A DNA stretch of 64,000 bases, from assembly GCA_012729675.1 (NCBI GenBank), contig JAAYCR010000005.1, positions 1 through 64,000 on the forward strand, given 5' to 3'. A program made the position numbers and the translations under genes. Positions 47,255 to 55,700 of this stretch are shown piece by piece. Below the pieces are notes generated by a model, which saw only the letters and a list, made by a program, of their open reading frames with translations, did no database searches and was not told where the DNA came from. This stretch comes from Phycisphaerae bacterium (lineage in GTDB: Bacteria > Planctomycetota > Phycisphaerae > Sedimentisphaerales > Anaerohalosphaeraceae). How positions within the stretch are numbered: the stretch's first letter is position 1; every line of letters starts with the position of its first letter.

Positions 47255-47758
47255 ATGAAGAAGTTAATGGTTCTGAGTTTGGTTTTGGCAATCAGTGCAA
47301 TGTCAAGTGCGGCCTTTACGATTGATTATTTAAATGATTCAGTCGTAGTAAGTAATACCGAAGACTTAATTGGCGGTATAGACGTCTATTTTGGTATTAT
47401 TGGCGGAAGTACAGGCTTGCTTGGCGACATTTCCTATCGCGATGGCGGTCCTGGTGTAGCAGCGATCCTAGATTCCTATACAGGTGAAGATGCTCTGGGC
47501 GAAGGCTTGCCTTGGGATGGCGGTTTGTGGCAGATTAAGTGGGCAATTGCCGAAGTGACTTCTTTTGATGCGGGCACATGGTTTTCAGTTGCTCTGCCGG
47601 GTTACTTTAGAGCCGCAGAAGGCCAGCATGACATCCAGATTGATGTTGTAGATGCTGCCAGTGGCGAAGGTGCCAGCCTGTACTTGGCCGTAGTTCCTGA
47701 GCCGATGACAATGGGTCTGTTGGGTCTTGGCGCGTTGTTCCTGCGTCGCCGCAAATAA
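47255..47758 (+). CDS. PEP-CTERM secreted protein
   Basis: A ~167-residue exported protein. Of three in-frame ATGs the one at 47255 has the best distance (six bases) from AGGGGA. The signal peptide is MKKLMVLSLVLAISAMSSA. The body is short and beta-rich without a known domain. The C-terminus has VPEPMTMGLLGLGALFLRRRK, a complete PEP-CTERM tag for exosortase sorting. It follows the dockerin protein by 90 bp and ends at a strong terminator, so the two secreted proteins may be coexpressed or have separate promoters. Confidence 0.85.
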   Translation: MKKLMVLSLVLAISAMSSAAFTIDYLNDSVVVSNTEDLIGGIDVYFGIIGGSTGLLGDISYRDGGPGVAAILDSYTGEDALGEGLPWDGGLWQIKWAIAEVTSFDAGTWFSVALPGYFRAAEGQHDIQIDVVDAASGEGASLYLAVVPEPMTMGLLGLGALFLRRRK

Positions 47759-47800
47759 GCGATTGCTGAATTACCAAACTCAGTAAAAACAAAGTGTGTA

Positions 47801-47836
47801 AAGAGGCTCGCCCGCAAGGACGAGCCTCTTTTATTT
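47801..47836 (+). terminator. Rho-independent terminator after the PEP-CTERM gene
   Basis: Perfect arms AAGAGGCTCG and CGAGCCTCTT enclose a 10-base loop and are followed by TTATTTTA. It lies 42 bp after the stop codon. Confidence 0.9.
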
Positions 47837-47839
47837 TAT

Positions 47840-48310
47840 GGTTTTTAGACACAGATTTCACTGATTTTCACTGATTTTTTATACTATTTATGTGTTAATC
47901 GGTGTCAAAAAATTTTTAGACAGGATAACAGGATTGACAAGATGTTTTCTTACCACGAAGAACACGAAGCACACGAAGAAAAAAATAGGGATAAAAACAA
48001 AAATAGAGAGTATTATATTTGTGCCAATTGGTGATAATTAGTGGCAAAAAGTTTAGACACAGATTTCACAGATTTTCACTGATTTTTTTAGACTATTTTT
48101 TTATAATCTGCGTTAATCTGCGTTAATCCGTGTCAAAAAAATTTTAGACAGGATAACAGGATTGACAGTTGAGTTCTTAGTTCTTAGTTCGTAGAATCGG
48201 TGAAATCTGTGGTTCCAAAAAAACTTCGTGCCTCTTCGTGCCCTTCGTGGTAGAATAAATTTGTGCTGATCGGTGTTAATCAGCGGCAAATAAACTCTGT
48301 GGCAAAAAGG
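47840..48310. repeat. Cluster of phrase repeats upstream of the Bro-N gene
   Basis: This 470-bp gap has no gene; it is almost wholly built of repeat phrases. They are CACAGATTTCACTGATTTTC (47851, 48058), GTTAATCTGCGTTAATCCGTG (48112 and variants), GACAGGATAACAGGATTGACA (47921, 48147), ACGAAGAACACGAAG (47957) and its reverse complement CTTCGTGCCTCTTCGTG (48225), and AGTTCTTAGTTCTTAG (48172). Each phrase repeats a core of 8-12 bases two or three times with one or two changes. The CACGAAG phrases are in opposite orientations at the two ends. Confidence 0.85.
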
Positions 48311-48321
48311 AGCCAAGAGTC

Positions 48322-49149
48322 ATGGAATCGACTAAAATCATCGTTTTTGAAAGCAATCAAGTCCGTCGGATTTGGCACAATGACCGGTGGTATTTCTCGG
48401 TCGTGGATGTCTGCGGCATATTGACAGACACCCCTGAACCGCGGAAATATTGGAGTGTCCTAAAAACCCGGCTTAAAAAGGAAGGAAGCGAACCGACTAC
48501 AATCTGTAGTCAGTTGAAAATGCAGGCCAACGACGGCAAAATGCGATTGATGGATTGTGCTGACGCCGAGGCCCTGTTTCGGATTATCCAATCCATCCCC
48601 TCGCCCAAGGCCGAGCCGTTTAAGCGGTGGCTGGCCAGGGTCGGCTACGAGCGCGTTCAGGAGATTGAAAACCCTGAACTGGCGCAGCAGCGAATGAAGT
48701 CCCTTTATGAGCAGAAGGGCTACCCCAAGGTCTGGATTGACAAACGGCTGCGGGGCATTGCCATCCGCCAGAATCTGACCGATGAATGGAAACAGCGAGG
48801 CATTGACCGTGAGCGAGATTTTGCGATTTTGACGGCCGAGATATCCAAGGCGACCTTCGGCCTGACCCCGACGGCCTACAAAAAACTCAAAGGGCTTTCC
48901 AAAAAACAACAAAATCTTCGCGACCATATGACCGATTTAGAATTGATTTTTACGATGCTCGGCGAAAAGGTAACGACCGAAATATCGCACAAAGAACGTC
49001 CGGAAACATTTGATAAGAGCAAGCAAGTCGCCCGCCGCGGCGGCGCCGTCGCAGGCACCGCCCGAAAAGCGACCGAAAAAGAACTCGGCAGAAGCGTCAT
49101 TTCAAGACAAAATTTTCTTGACCAAAAAGAACCAGAAAAAATAAAATAA
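48322..49149 (+). CDS. Bro-N domain protein (DinD/antirepressor-like)
   Basis: A 275-residue protein. The N-terminal ~110 residues form a Bro-N domain: RRIWHNDRWYFSVVDVCGIL, then PRKYWSVLKTRLKKEGSE and SPKAEPFKRWLARVGYERV, as in phage and virus antirepressors. The rest (NLTDEWKQRGIDRERDFAIL, LTPTAYKKLKGLSKK, LRDHMTDLELIFTMLGE) matches the C-terminal part of DinD-like proteins. In this family the domain binds DNA and some members respond to DNA damage; the role here is unknown. The start lies 12 bases after AAAAAGGAGCC. It stands alone, with dense phrase repeats on both sides and no phage genes nearby. Confidence 0.88.
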   Translation: MESTKIIVFESNQVRRIWHNDRWYFSVVDVCGILTDTPEPRKYWSVLKTRLKKEGSEPTTICSQLKMQANDGKMRLMDCADAEALFRIIQSIPSPKAEPFKRWLARVGYERVQEIENPELAQQRMKSLYEQKGYPKVWIDKRLRGIAIRQNLTDEWKQRGIDRERDFAILTAEISKATFGLTPTAYKKLKGLSKKQQNLRDHMTDLELIFTMLGEKVTTEISHKERPETFDKSKQVARRGGAVAGTARKATEKELGRSVISRQNFLDQKEPEKIK

Positions 49150-49263
49150 CTCAAAACTACGAACTAAGAACTAAGAACTATCTTCGTGCTCTTCGTGTCC
49201 TTCGTGGTTAAAATTAATCTGCGTAAATCCGCGTAATCTGTGGTTACAAAAAAGGAATGAAAA
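49150..49263. repeat. Phrase repeats between the Bro-N and lipoprotein genes
   Basis: Starting at the Bro-N stop: AACTACGAACTAAGAACTAA (49154), CTTCGTGCTCTTCGTGTCC (49183) and TCTGCGTAAATCCGCGTAAT (49218). All are also in the clusters at 47.84-48.31 and 49.80-50.03 kb. Confidence 0.8.
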
Positions 49264-49803
49264 ATGATACCAGGAACCCAAGAACCCAAGAACCCAAGAA
49301 CTCAAGAATTGAAAATTAGGAATTCAAAATTAAGCACTTTTCTCCTGTCTTCTGTGTTCTGTATTCTGTTATCTCTTTCCGGCTGCAGCCAGCCCACCGC
49401 GCCGGACGCCGAGACATCCGGCTCGCCCGATATGATCCGCCGGGCGCAGCTCGTTGGCCAAGAGAACATCCAACTCAAAAAGCAGGTTGAGGCACTCGAA
49501 AAGCAGGCCGCCGACCGGGACAAGCGGATTGCCGACCTCACGGGTCAACTGTCCCAATCGAAAAAGCAGGCCGCCGACTGGCAGACGCGATATGGACAGT
49601 TGGATCGCAACATGAACGCCGCATTGCTGGAGTGCCAGACGGCCTTGCAGGCCAGCCAGACCGAGACCCCGGCCGAGGCAATCTCGTGTGAAGAAGTCGA
49701 GGCCAAATACGCCGAAACAATCCAAACCCTGATGCAGAACCTGCTGGACTGCTCGACCAAACTCGAAGCCTTCGAAAACACAACCACGGATTCCGCTGAT
49801 TGA
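49264..49803 (+). CDS. Small lipoprotein with coiled coil, N-terminus in repeat DNA
   Basis: I do not recognise this family. The 179-residue product has a lipobox (LLSLSGC, Cys about 41), then a coiled coil at about residues 55-115 (QENIQLKKQVEALEKQAADR, RIADLTGQLSQSKKQ), and a C-terminal pair of short helices with two cysteines. The first ~30 residues (PGTQEPKNPRTQELKIRN) are encoded by the phrase repeat AACCCAAGAACCCAAGAAC, so this stretch was probably gained from repeat DNA. The start follows AAAGGAATGAAAA. It may be an outer-membrane or periplasmic spacer protein. Confidence 0.65.
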   Translation: MIPGTQEPKNPRTQELKIRNSKLSTFLLSSVFCILLSLSGCSQPTAPDAETSGSPDMIRRAQLVGQENIQLKKQVEALEKQAADRDKRIADLTGQLSQSKKQAADWQTRYGQLDRNMNAALLECQTALQASQTETPAEAISCEEVEAKYAETIQTLMQNLLDCSTKLEAFENTTTDSAD

Positions 49804-50032
49804 CACGGATTTATGTAAAAAGCACTAAACTCTAATCGCTAAACCCTATAGCTGATTCGTCGCAAAAAAGGTTGAACCACGAAGAACACGAAGTACACGA
49901 AGAAAATATAGGAATAAAAATAAAAAAAAGACAAGAATTATTTATAAATCCTTCGTGCTCTTCGTGTGCTTCGTGGTTAAAATTAATCTGCGTAAATCGG
50001 TGTAATCTGTGGTTACAAAAAAGGAATTAAGA
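49800..50032. repeat. Phrase repeats between the two lipoprotein genes
   Basis: The gap holds CACGAAGAACACGAAGTACA (49876), its reverse-complement relative CTTCGTGCTCTTCGTGTGC (49952), and TCTGCGTAAATCGGTGTAAT (49987). The AAGGA that serves the next gene directly follows the last phrase. Confidence 0.8.
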
Positions 50033-50584
50033 ATGAAGAATTTAGAATTAAGAATTGCCTTTTGCCTTTTACCTTTTGCCTTTTGCCTTTTCTCCGGCTG
50101 TCAACCTCTGCAGAAAACCCCCAACGCCCCCTTCCCCCCCGAAATGGTCGGCACGTGGGAAACCTGGTTCGGCCCCGAGCAGAAGTGGGCGATCACGTTT
50201 GACCGGGACGGCGCGATTACCGGGATGCATCATTACGTCTTTGGCCCGATGACCGCCGAGGAAGGCGGCGTCTATAAAGACGGCCCCGACCCCGGCACCT
50301 ATATGGTCGCCGTCCTCGGCCCGCTCCAGACCGAATACGTTCCTTTAACGAACCGGCTCAAGGCGACGGTTACGATTGACAGCTATACGATGCAGTTTGT
50401 CGAGGGTGCCTTGAAGGGACGAGTGATTGACAAACTTGAAGGACCTGTCACCGAGGATGGCACAACATGGAACATCGAATGGCGGAGCTACGGCTGGCTG
50501 GAGGGTGCGGATGAGCCGCCGATAGATTTTATTGACGCAAATCCTGAACTTCTTGTATTTCATAAAGTCGAAGTCAGTCAGTAA
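50033..50584 (+). CDS. Lipoprotein whose signal peptide is encoded by repeat DNA
   Basis: I do not recognise the family; the mature part (MVGTWETWFGPEQKWAITF, AITGMHHYVFGP) resembles small lipocalin-like or META-like beta-barrel domains. The ATG at 50033 follows AAGGA by seven bases. The signal peptide LPFAFCLLPFAFCLFSGC (residues ~12-28) is encoded by the tract CTTTTGCCTTTTACC, whose unit TTTTGCC/TTTTACC is the reverse complement of the intergenic AAAAGGCAAAAGGT repeat at 52.65 kb. The lipobox Cys is at FSGC. The C-terminus overlaps the convergent pseudopilin gene by seven bases. Confidence 0.7.
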   Translation: MKNLELRIAFCLLPFAFCLFSGCQPLQKTPNAPFPPEMVGTWETWFGPEQKWAITFDRDGAITGMHHYVFGPMTAEEGGVYKDGPDPGTYMVAVLGPLQTEYVPLTNRLKATVTIDSYTMQFVEGALKGRVIDKLEGPVTEDGTTWNIEWRSYGWLEGADEPPIDFIDANPELLVFHKVEVSQ

Positions 50585-51099
50585 TCAAAAAACTTGACGC
50601 CTTGGCTGTCTGTCCCCGGCCAGTTCAGTTTGATGCTTTTGGTGGCTGGATGGTAAATCCACCCGGCATCAAAAGGCGAATATATCGCAGCGGTGGCTTC
50701 GTCAAGCGTTTGTTCGCTGCTGAGTACACGAATAATCGATTGATCGCTAAAGGGGTTTTTCGGCAATGTTGAAAGATATTTTTTGGTAACAGTAAGTTGA
50801 TTCTGTAAAATCACGAAGGTCGGCGGATTGTTCGGATTGTTACTAATATGCCCCGGTGGTACTCCGCCGTGTTCTGCGGCGTAGCGTTCGATGGCTTCTC
50901 TTAGGAGTTTTAGGTTTGCTTTGGCTTGGGCTTCTTTGGCCTGCTGGACGTGCCCTTGGAATTCTGGATAGACAATGGCCGCCAATATGCCGAGGATGGA
51001 CACGACGATCATCAATTCAATCAGCGTGAACGCTGATTGGGATTGACGATTGACGATTGACGATGGACGATTTGTTGGTTTTAAATTATCCAGATCCAA
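50578..51099 (-). CDS. Type II secretion-like pseudopilin
   Basis: A 173-residue protein with prepilin leader QSAFTLIELMIVVSILGILA; cleavage here would be after Ala rather than the usual Gly, which is unusual but tolerated in some minor pilins. A hydrophobic helix is followed by an N-terminal helix (QAKANLKLLREAIERYAAEHG) like that of GspG. The best start is TTG at 51099, with no strong SD. The leader codons SSIVNRQSQS come from a CGTCAATCGTCAATC phrase repeat. It overlaps the convergent lipoprotein gene by seven bases. Confidence 0.85.
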   Translation of the reverse strand: MDLDNLKPTNRPSSIVNRQSQSAFTLIELMIVVSILGILAAIVYPEFQGHVQQAKEAQAKANLKLLREAIERYAAEHGGVPPGHISNNPNNPPTFVILQNQLTVTKKYLSTLPKNPFSDQSIIRVLSSEQTLDEATAAIYSPFDAGWIYHPATKSIKLNWPGTDSQGVKFFDY

Positions 51100-51102
51100 G
51101 TC

Positions 51103-51244
51103 TCTGTCATCTATACTCTATCTTCTAACCTCTATCTTCTAACCTCTATCCTCTATCCCCTAACCTCTATCCCCTAACCTCTATCCTCTAACCTCTATCA
51201 TCTAACCTCTATCATCTAACCTCTATCCTCTATCATCTAATCCC
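51103..51244. repeat. 14-bp phrase array, CCTCTATCNNCTAA x8
   Basis: Eight tandem copies of CCTCTATC[TCA][TC]CTAA (14 bp, with two 7-bp inserts) lie between a pseudopilin gene and purD. Reverse-complement copies occur at 44053-44092. Units vary at one or two positions only, and there are no spacers, so it is not CRISPR. Confidence 0.8.
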
Positions 51245-51284
51245 ATACCAACACCCCCTCCTCATCGGTCTGTTCTCGACACGG

Positions 51285-51362
51285 ATTAACACTGATTTTG
51301 CTTTGGTAAAAAATAGAAAGAATTATTATAATCTGCGTTAATCTGTGTGAATCTGTGTCTAA
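51285..51362. repeat. Phrase repeats upstream of purD
   Basis: The motif CACGGATTAACACTGATTTT (51289) and the phrase TCTGCGTTAATCTGTGTGAA (51331) belong to the same family as at 48.1 and 49.2 kb. The purD ribosome-binding site (GGAG) follows 5 bases after the end of the phrase. Confidence 0.75.
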
Positions 51363-51376
51363 GATATGGAGAAATT

Positions 51377-52645
51377 ATGAAGGTTTTGCTGGTTGGCGGC
51401 GGGGGTCGTGAACATGCGTTGGCGTGGAAGCTGTCGCAGTCGGACAAGCTGGATCATCTGTATATTGCGCCGGGCAACCCCGGAACGGCCGATTATGGGA
51501 CGAACGTCGATATCGCGGATACGGACGTGGCGGGTCTGGCGGCGTTTGCGCAGGCCAGGAAGATTGATCTGGCGGTGATCGGGCCGGAGGATCCGCTGGC
51601 GGCCGGGGCGGTGGATGCGTTTGAGGCGGTCGGAATCCGGGCGTTCGGCCCCAGCGGCGCCGCGGCCCAACTTGAGGCGGACAAGGCGTTTGCCAAGCAG
51701 ATTATGCGGGCCAACAGCATCCCGACGGCCGAGAGCCGGACGTTTACGTCGTTTGAGGACGCCAAGGCGTATATCGCCAGCCGGGACGAGGCGGTGGTGG
51801 TCAAGGCCGCCGGACTGGCCAAGGGCAAGGGGGTGTTCGTGTGCGATGAGCCGTCGGAGGCGATTTTGGCGGCCGAGCGGATTATGGTCGATGGGATGTT
51901 CGGCGATGCGGGCAAGACGGTGGTCGTCGAGGACAAGCTCTTGGGGCAGGAAGCGTCGATCCTGGCGTTTGTCGATGGGCGGAATATCTATGTGATGGAG
52001 TCGGCGCAGGATCATAAGCCGATCGGGGATGGGGATACGGGCGATAATACCGGCGGGATGGGGGCGTATAGCCCGGCGCCGATAGTGACCGACAAGCTGA
52101 TGGCACAGATTGTGCGGGAGGTGCTGGTGCCGACGGTCGATGGGATGAATCGCAACGACACGCCGTATAAGGGGGTGCTGTATGCGGGGATGATGCTGAC
52201 GCAGGGCGGGCCGCGGGTGCTGGAGTTTAATGTGCGGTTTGGCGACCCGGAGACGCAGCCGATTCTGATGCGGATGAAGGGGGATTTGCTGGAGGTGATG
52301 TGGGCGGTGTGCGAGGGCAAGCTGGATCGGGTCAATCTGGCGTGGGACAAGCGGCCGGCGGTGTGCGTCGTGATGGCGTCGGGCGGATATCCGGGGGCGT
52401 ACGAGAAGGGCAAGGTCATCCGCGGGCTGGATGAGGCGGGTAAGCTGAAGGATGTGATGGTGTTTCATGCGGGCACGGCGCGAAACGGCGACGATATCGT
52501 CACAAACGGCGGGCGCGTGCTGGGGGTGACGGCGTTGGGCGAGACGATTGCCGCGGCAAAGGCGAGTGCGTATGAGGCGGTGGATATGATTTCGTTTGAT
52601 GGGGCGTATTGTCGGCGGGATATTGCGGATAAGGCACTGAAATAA
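51377..52645 (+). CDS. purD: Phosphoribosylamine-glycine ligase (GARS)
   Basis: PurD joins phosphoribosylamine and glycine with ATP in the second step of purine synthesis. The 422-residue enzyme starts MKVLLVGGGGREHALAWKL; the ATG at 51377 has GGAG upstream, and a longer frame adds only residues without homology. ATP-grasp motifs are complete: VVKAAGLAKGKGV, EASILAFVDG, DHKPIGDGDTGDNTGGMGAY and LEFNVRFGDPETQ, with the C-terminal domain (GLDEA...VFHAGT, GGRVLGVTALG). It is not in a pur operon here. Confidence 0.96.
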   Translation: MKVLLVGGGGREHALAWKLSQSDKLDHLYIAPGNPGTADYGTNVDIADTDVAGLAAFAQARKIDLAVIGPEDPLAAGAVDAFEAVGIRAFGPSGAAAQLEADKAFAKQIMRANSIPTAESRTFTSFEDAKAYIASRDEAVVVKAAGLAKGKGVFVCDEPSEAILAAERIMVDGMFGDAGKTVVVEDKLLGQEASILAFVDGRNIYVMESAQDHKPIGDGDTGDNTGGMGAYSPAPIVTDKLMAQIVREVLVPTVDGMNRNDTPYKGVLYAGMMLTQGGPRVLEFNVRFGDPETQPILMRMKGDLLEVMWAVCEGKLDRVNLAWDKRPAVCVVMASGGYPGAYEKGKVIRGLDEAGKLKDVMVFHAGTARNGDDIVTNGGRVLGVTALGETIAAAKASAYEAVDMISFDGAYCRRDIADKALK

Positions 52646-52737
52646 AGGCAAAAGGTAAAAGGCAAAAGGTAAAATTGCGGAGTCGGCCTTTGGCCGAATC
52701 ACTTTCTTGATGGGCTAAAGCCCATCCTACGGGAGCC
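52646..52737 (+). repeat. AAAAGGCAAAAGGT tract plus two hairpins
   Basis: Directly after purD come three AAAAGGCAAAAGGT-type units, then TTGCGGAGTCGGCCTTTGGC with hairpin GTCGGCC-TTT-GGCCGA, then GATGGGCTAAAGCCCATCC and TACGGGAG. The final GGGAG is the ribosome-binding site of the next gene. Confidence 0.8.
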
Positions 52738-52738
52738 G

Positions 52739-55700
52739 ATGAGTAAGGGACGCGGGATTTTGCGATGGATTGGTCGCGGGCTGCTGCGGACGATGGTGTG
52801 GGCCGCGGCGGTCGGGGGGGCGGCGTATCTGGGCAGTGCGTGGTATTTGCCGCCGGTGCTGGAGGGGGTGTTGGCTCGGCGGTTTCCAGATGCGGGGGTG
52901 TCTGTGCAGGGGGTGCGGTTCAGCGGGCTGGGGGTTTTGGTCAAGGGGCTGGCGGTTGCGGAGGATGAGGCGTCATTGGCGAGTTCGCCGATTTTCTTTG
53001 CCGAGCGGGTGCGGGTGACCATTGCGCTGGGCGAGCTTTTGAAGCGGCGGGTTGTCGTTCGGTCGGTAGGGGTGCGGGATGCGGTGCTGACGGCTGAGTT
53101 CGAGAAGGAGCGCGGGTGGAATGTATTGCGGCTTGGGCTTGGCGGGCGCGAGGACGGAGTTCCCCGGCTGCCGGTGGTGCGGATTGAGCGGGGTGCGGTG
53201 CGTGTGCGGCGGATTGTTGACGGGCGGGTTGTGCCGGTGGCGGCCGTGGGGCTGGATGGACAGATTACGACGACGAATGAGGCGGGAGAATACAGATTTT
53301 CGCTACGGGCCGATGAGCGGCTTGCATTGTCGGGAAGTCATGCGGAGGGAGTGCTGCGCGTCGGGGGTGCGGGGCAAAAGAGCGAATTGTCTTTGGCGGG
53401 ACAGGTGCGGATGCCGCGTGTGCGGATTTTGGACAATGCGTGGAATTTGGATGAAGTTGAGCTGATGTGTGCGTTCGATGCGGAGGCCGTTGAGGTCGAG
53501 CGGCTTTCGTTTCGGATGGGCGAGGGGGTCGGCACAGCGTCGGGGCGGCTGGAGCTTGCGCGGGATGGGGCGTTTGATGTGAAGACGGATTTGGCGGGGT
53601 TTGTGATTTCGGATACGCATTCGCCGGATACGGTGGTGTATGGTGATTCGGCAATGGAACTGCTGGGGCCGTGGGCGGAGAGGTTTTTGCGGCAGTATCG
53701 GCCGCGGGGGCGGGGGGATGTCGATCTGGAGCTTCAGGGACGGTGGGATGAACTGGGGCAGACGGCGATTACGGGGCAGGTGGTGTGTCGGGATATTACG
53801 ATTGAGGATACGCAGTTTCCCTATGAACTGGAGCGAATGGAGGGGGTGATTACGTTTTCGGGGCGGTCACTGACGCTGGATTCGCTGAAAACTCGGCATG
53901 GCGAGTCGGTTTTTTTGATTGACGGGTCGATTGACGATTTCGGGTCGGAGATGGAGATTCGGCTTCGGGTTGTCAGCGGGATGATTGCGTTTGATGAGGA
54001 TGTCTATCGGGCGCTGGGATCGGAGGCCAAGCGAATGTGGTTTGCGTTTTCGCCGTCGGGGATGGGGGCGATCGATCATACGTATCGGCGGTTCTCGGAT
54101 GGGCGCAAGGATCGGCTGCTGGCAGTCGATCTGATTGACGTTGGGGCGATCTATGAGCATTTTCCGTATCCGCTGGAGCATTTGACGGGTCGGATTGTGT
54201 TTGAGCCGAACCGGACAACATTAAGCAGTATCGAAGCGCACTATGCCGATGCACGAAAGGTGCGGCTGGATGGTTTTGCGGCGGGTGCGGATGATTTTTC
54301 GGTGCGCGTGCGGGCTGCGCATATCCCGATGGATGAGCAGTTGGTCAGGGCGCTGCCGCAGGCGCAGCAGGATGTGTTGGCACAGTTTGAACTGGATGCG
54401 ACGGCCTCTGTGGATGTAACGGTTAAGTCGGATATGACAGGGGAGCGTCCTTTTGACTATGCGGCGCATCTGGAAGTTGCGGGGCGTCGGCTGGTGTCGG
54501 CAGGGTTTGCGATTCCGCTGGAAGATGTTCGGATTATCGCTGATTTGACGCAGGAGACGATCGGGTTGCGGGAAATGACCGCTCGGTATGGGGATGGGCG
54601 TCTGCTGCTGGGCGGGCACATCGCGGCGGCGGGAGACGATGGAGAGACGCCGGGATTTTGTTTAGCGGTCGAGGCGGTGGGGTTTGACCTGGACGAGCCG
54701 TTTTGGGCGGCGGCGGACGGTCAAATCCCGTTTCCGCCGGGGGTTCGGCTGGGAGGGGCGGTGGATGTTGCGGGCCGCTGGAGCCGGAATGTATCGGCAG
54801 AGGGGTGTGAGCCGACGGATTTGACGGTGGTGTGTCTGGATAATCCGGTATGGGTAGATGGGCAGACGGTCGGGGAGGTCTCTGGCGCGATGCGATTTGA
54901 GGATGGGCGTGTTCGTTTGGATGATTTTCACGTCAAAGGGCTTCTGCTCGGCGAGGCGCTGGCAGCGGCGATGCCGGAGCGAATGCGGGCTGCGTACGAG
55001 CGGTTGGATGTCACCGGGCGAGTGGATGCGTCGATTGTGTCGGCTCTGCTGACGTTGGGTGAGGACGGGTTCGGCGGGATCGAGGCGACGGGGCGCGTTA
55101 GGCTGGACGGGATCAAGAGCGGGTCGACGGACATTGTCGGCAATCTGAACGGTCGGATTGAGGGGTGGATTGCTTTGGATGCCGCCGATCAGATCAAACA
55201 GGTGGATGCGGCCTATCGGGCCGAGGATTTTGATATTCGCGGGCGGCGTGTGGACCGGCTGTCGGGACGGATGGTGTATGATCCGAACGAGGGGGTCTTG
55301 GCCAGTCGAAACTTTCTGGTGGAGGTGGGCAACGGGAAGGCTGTCGGGTCGGCGACGGTGGATATTGTCAATGAGGCGTCGCTGCTGGACTATACGCTTG
55401 GCTTGAGTTTTGAGCAGATAGGGGTGGATCGTCTTGTTGCGTCGGTTCCGGCATCGGGGGTTAAAGACGATGAGCCGAGGCAGCGGGGGCAGGCGGCGGG
55501 GACGATGAACGTACAGGGGCGAATCGGCCGGTCAGACAGCAAAGAGGGAAGGCTGTCGGTGTCGGTGACGAACATGCAGTTGGGGCAACAGTCGCTGATC
55601 GGGCGGATGCTGACGGCGATTCAGTTTCGCGAGCCGAAAGACTATGTTTTCAATCGGATGGAGATTGAGGCGTTTGTGATGGGCGATGAACTGGTGATTG

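Noticed and set aside
51103-51244. CRISPR array
   Set aside because: Units are directly adjacent with no spacers, and no cas genes are present.
51245-51376. Purine riboswitch upstream of purD
   Set aside because: The leader consists of phrase repeats and has no conserved purine-aptamer core.
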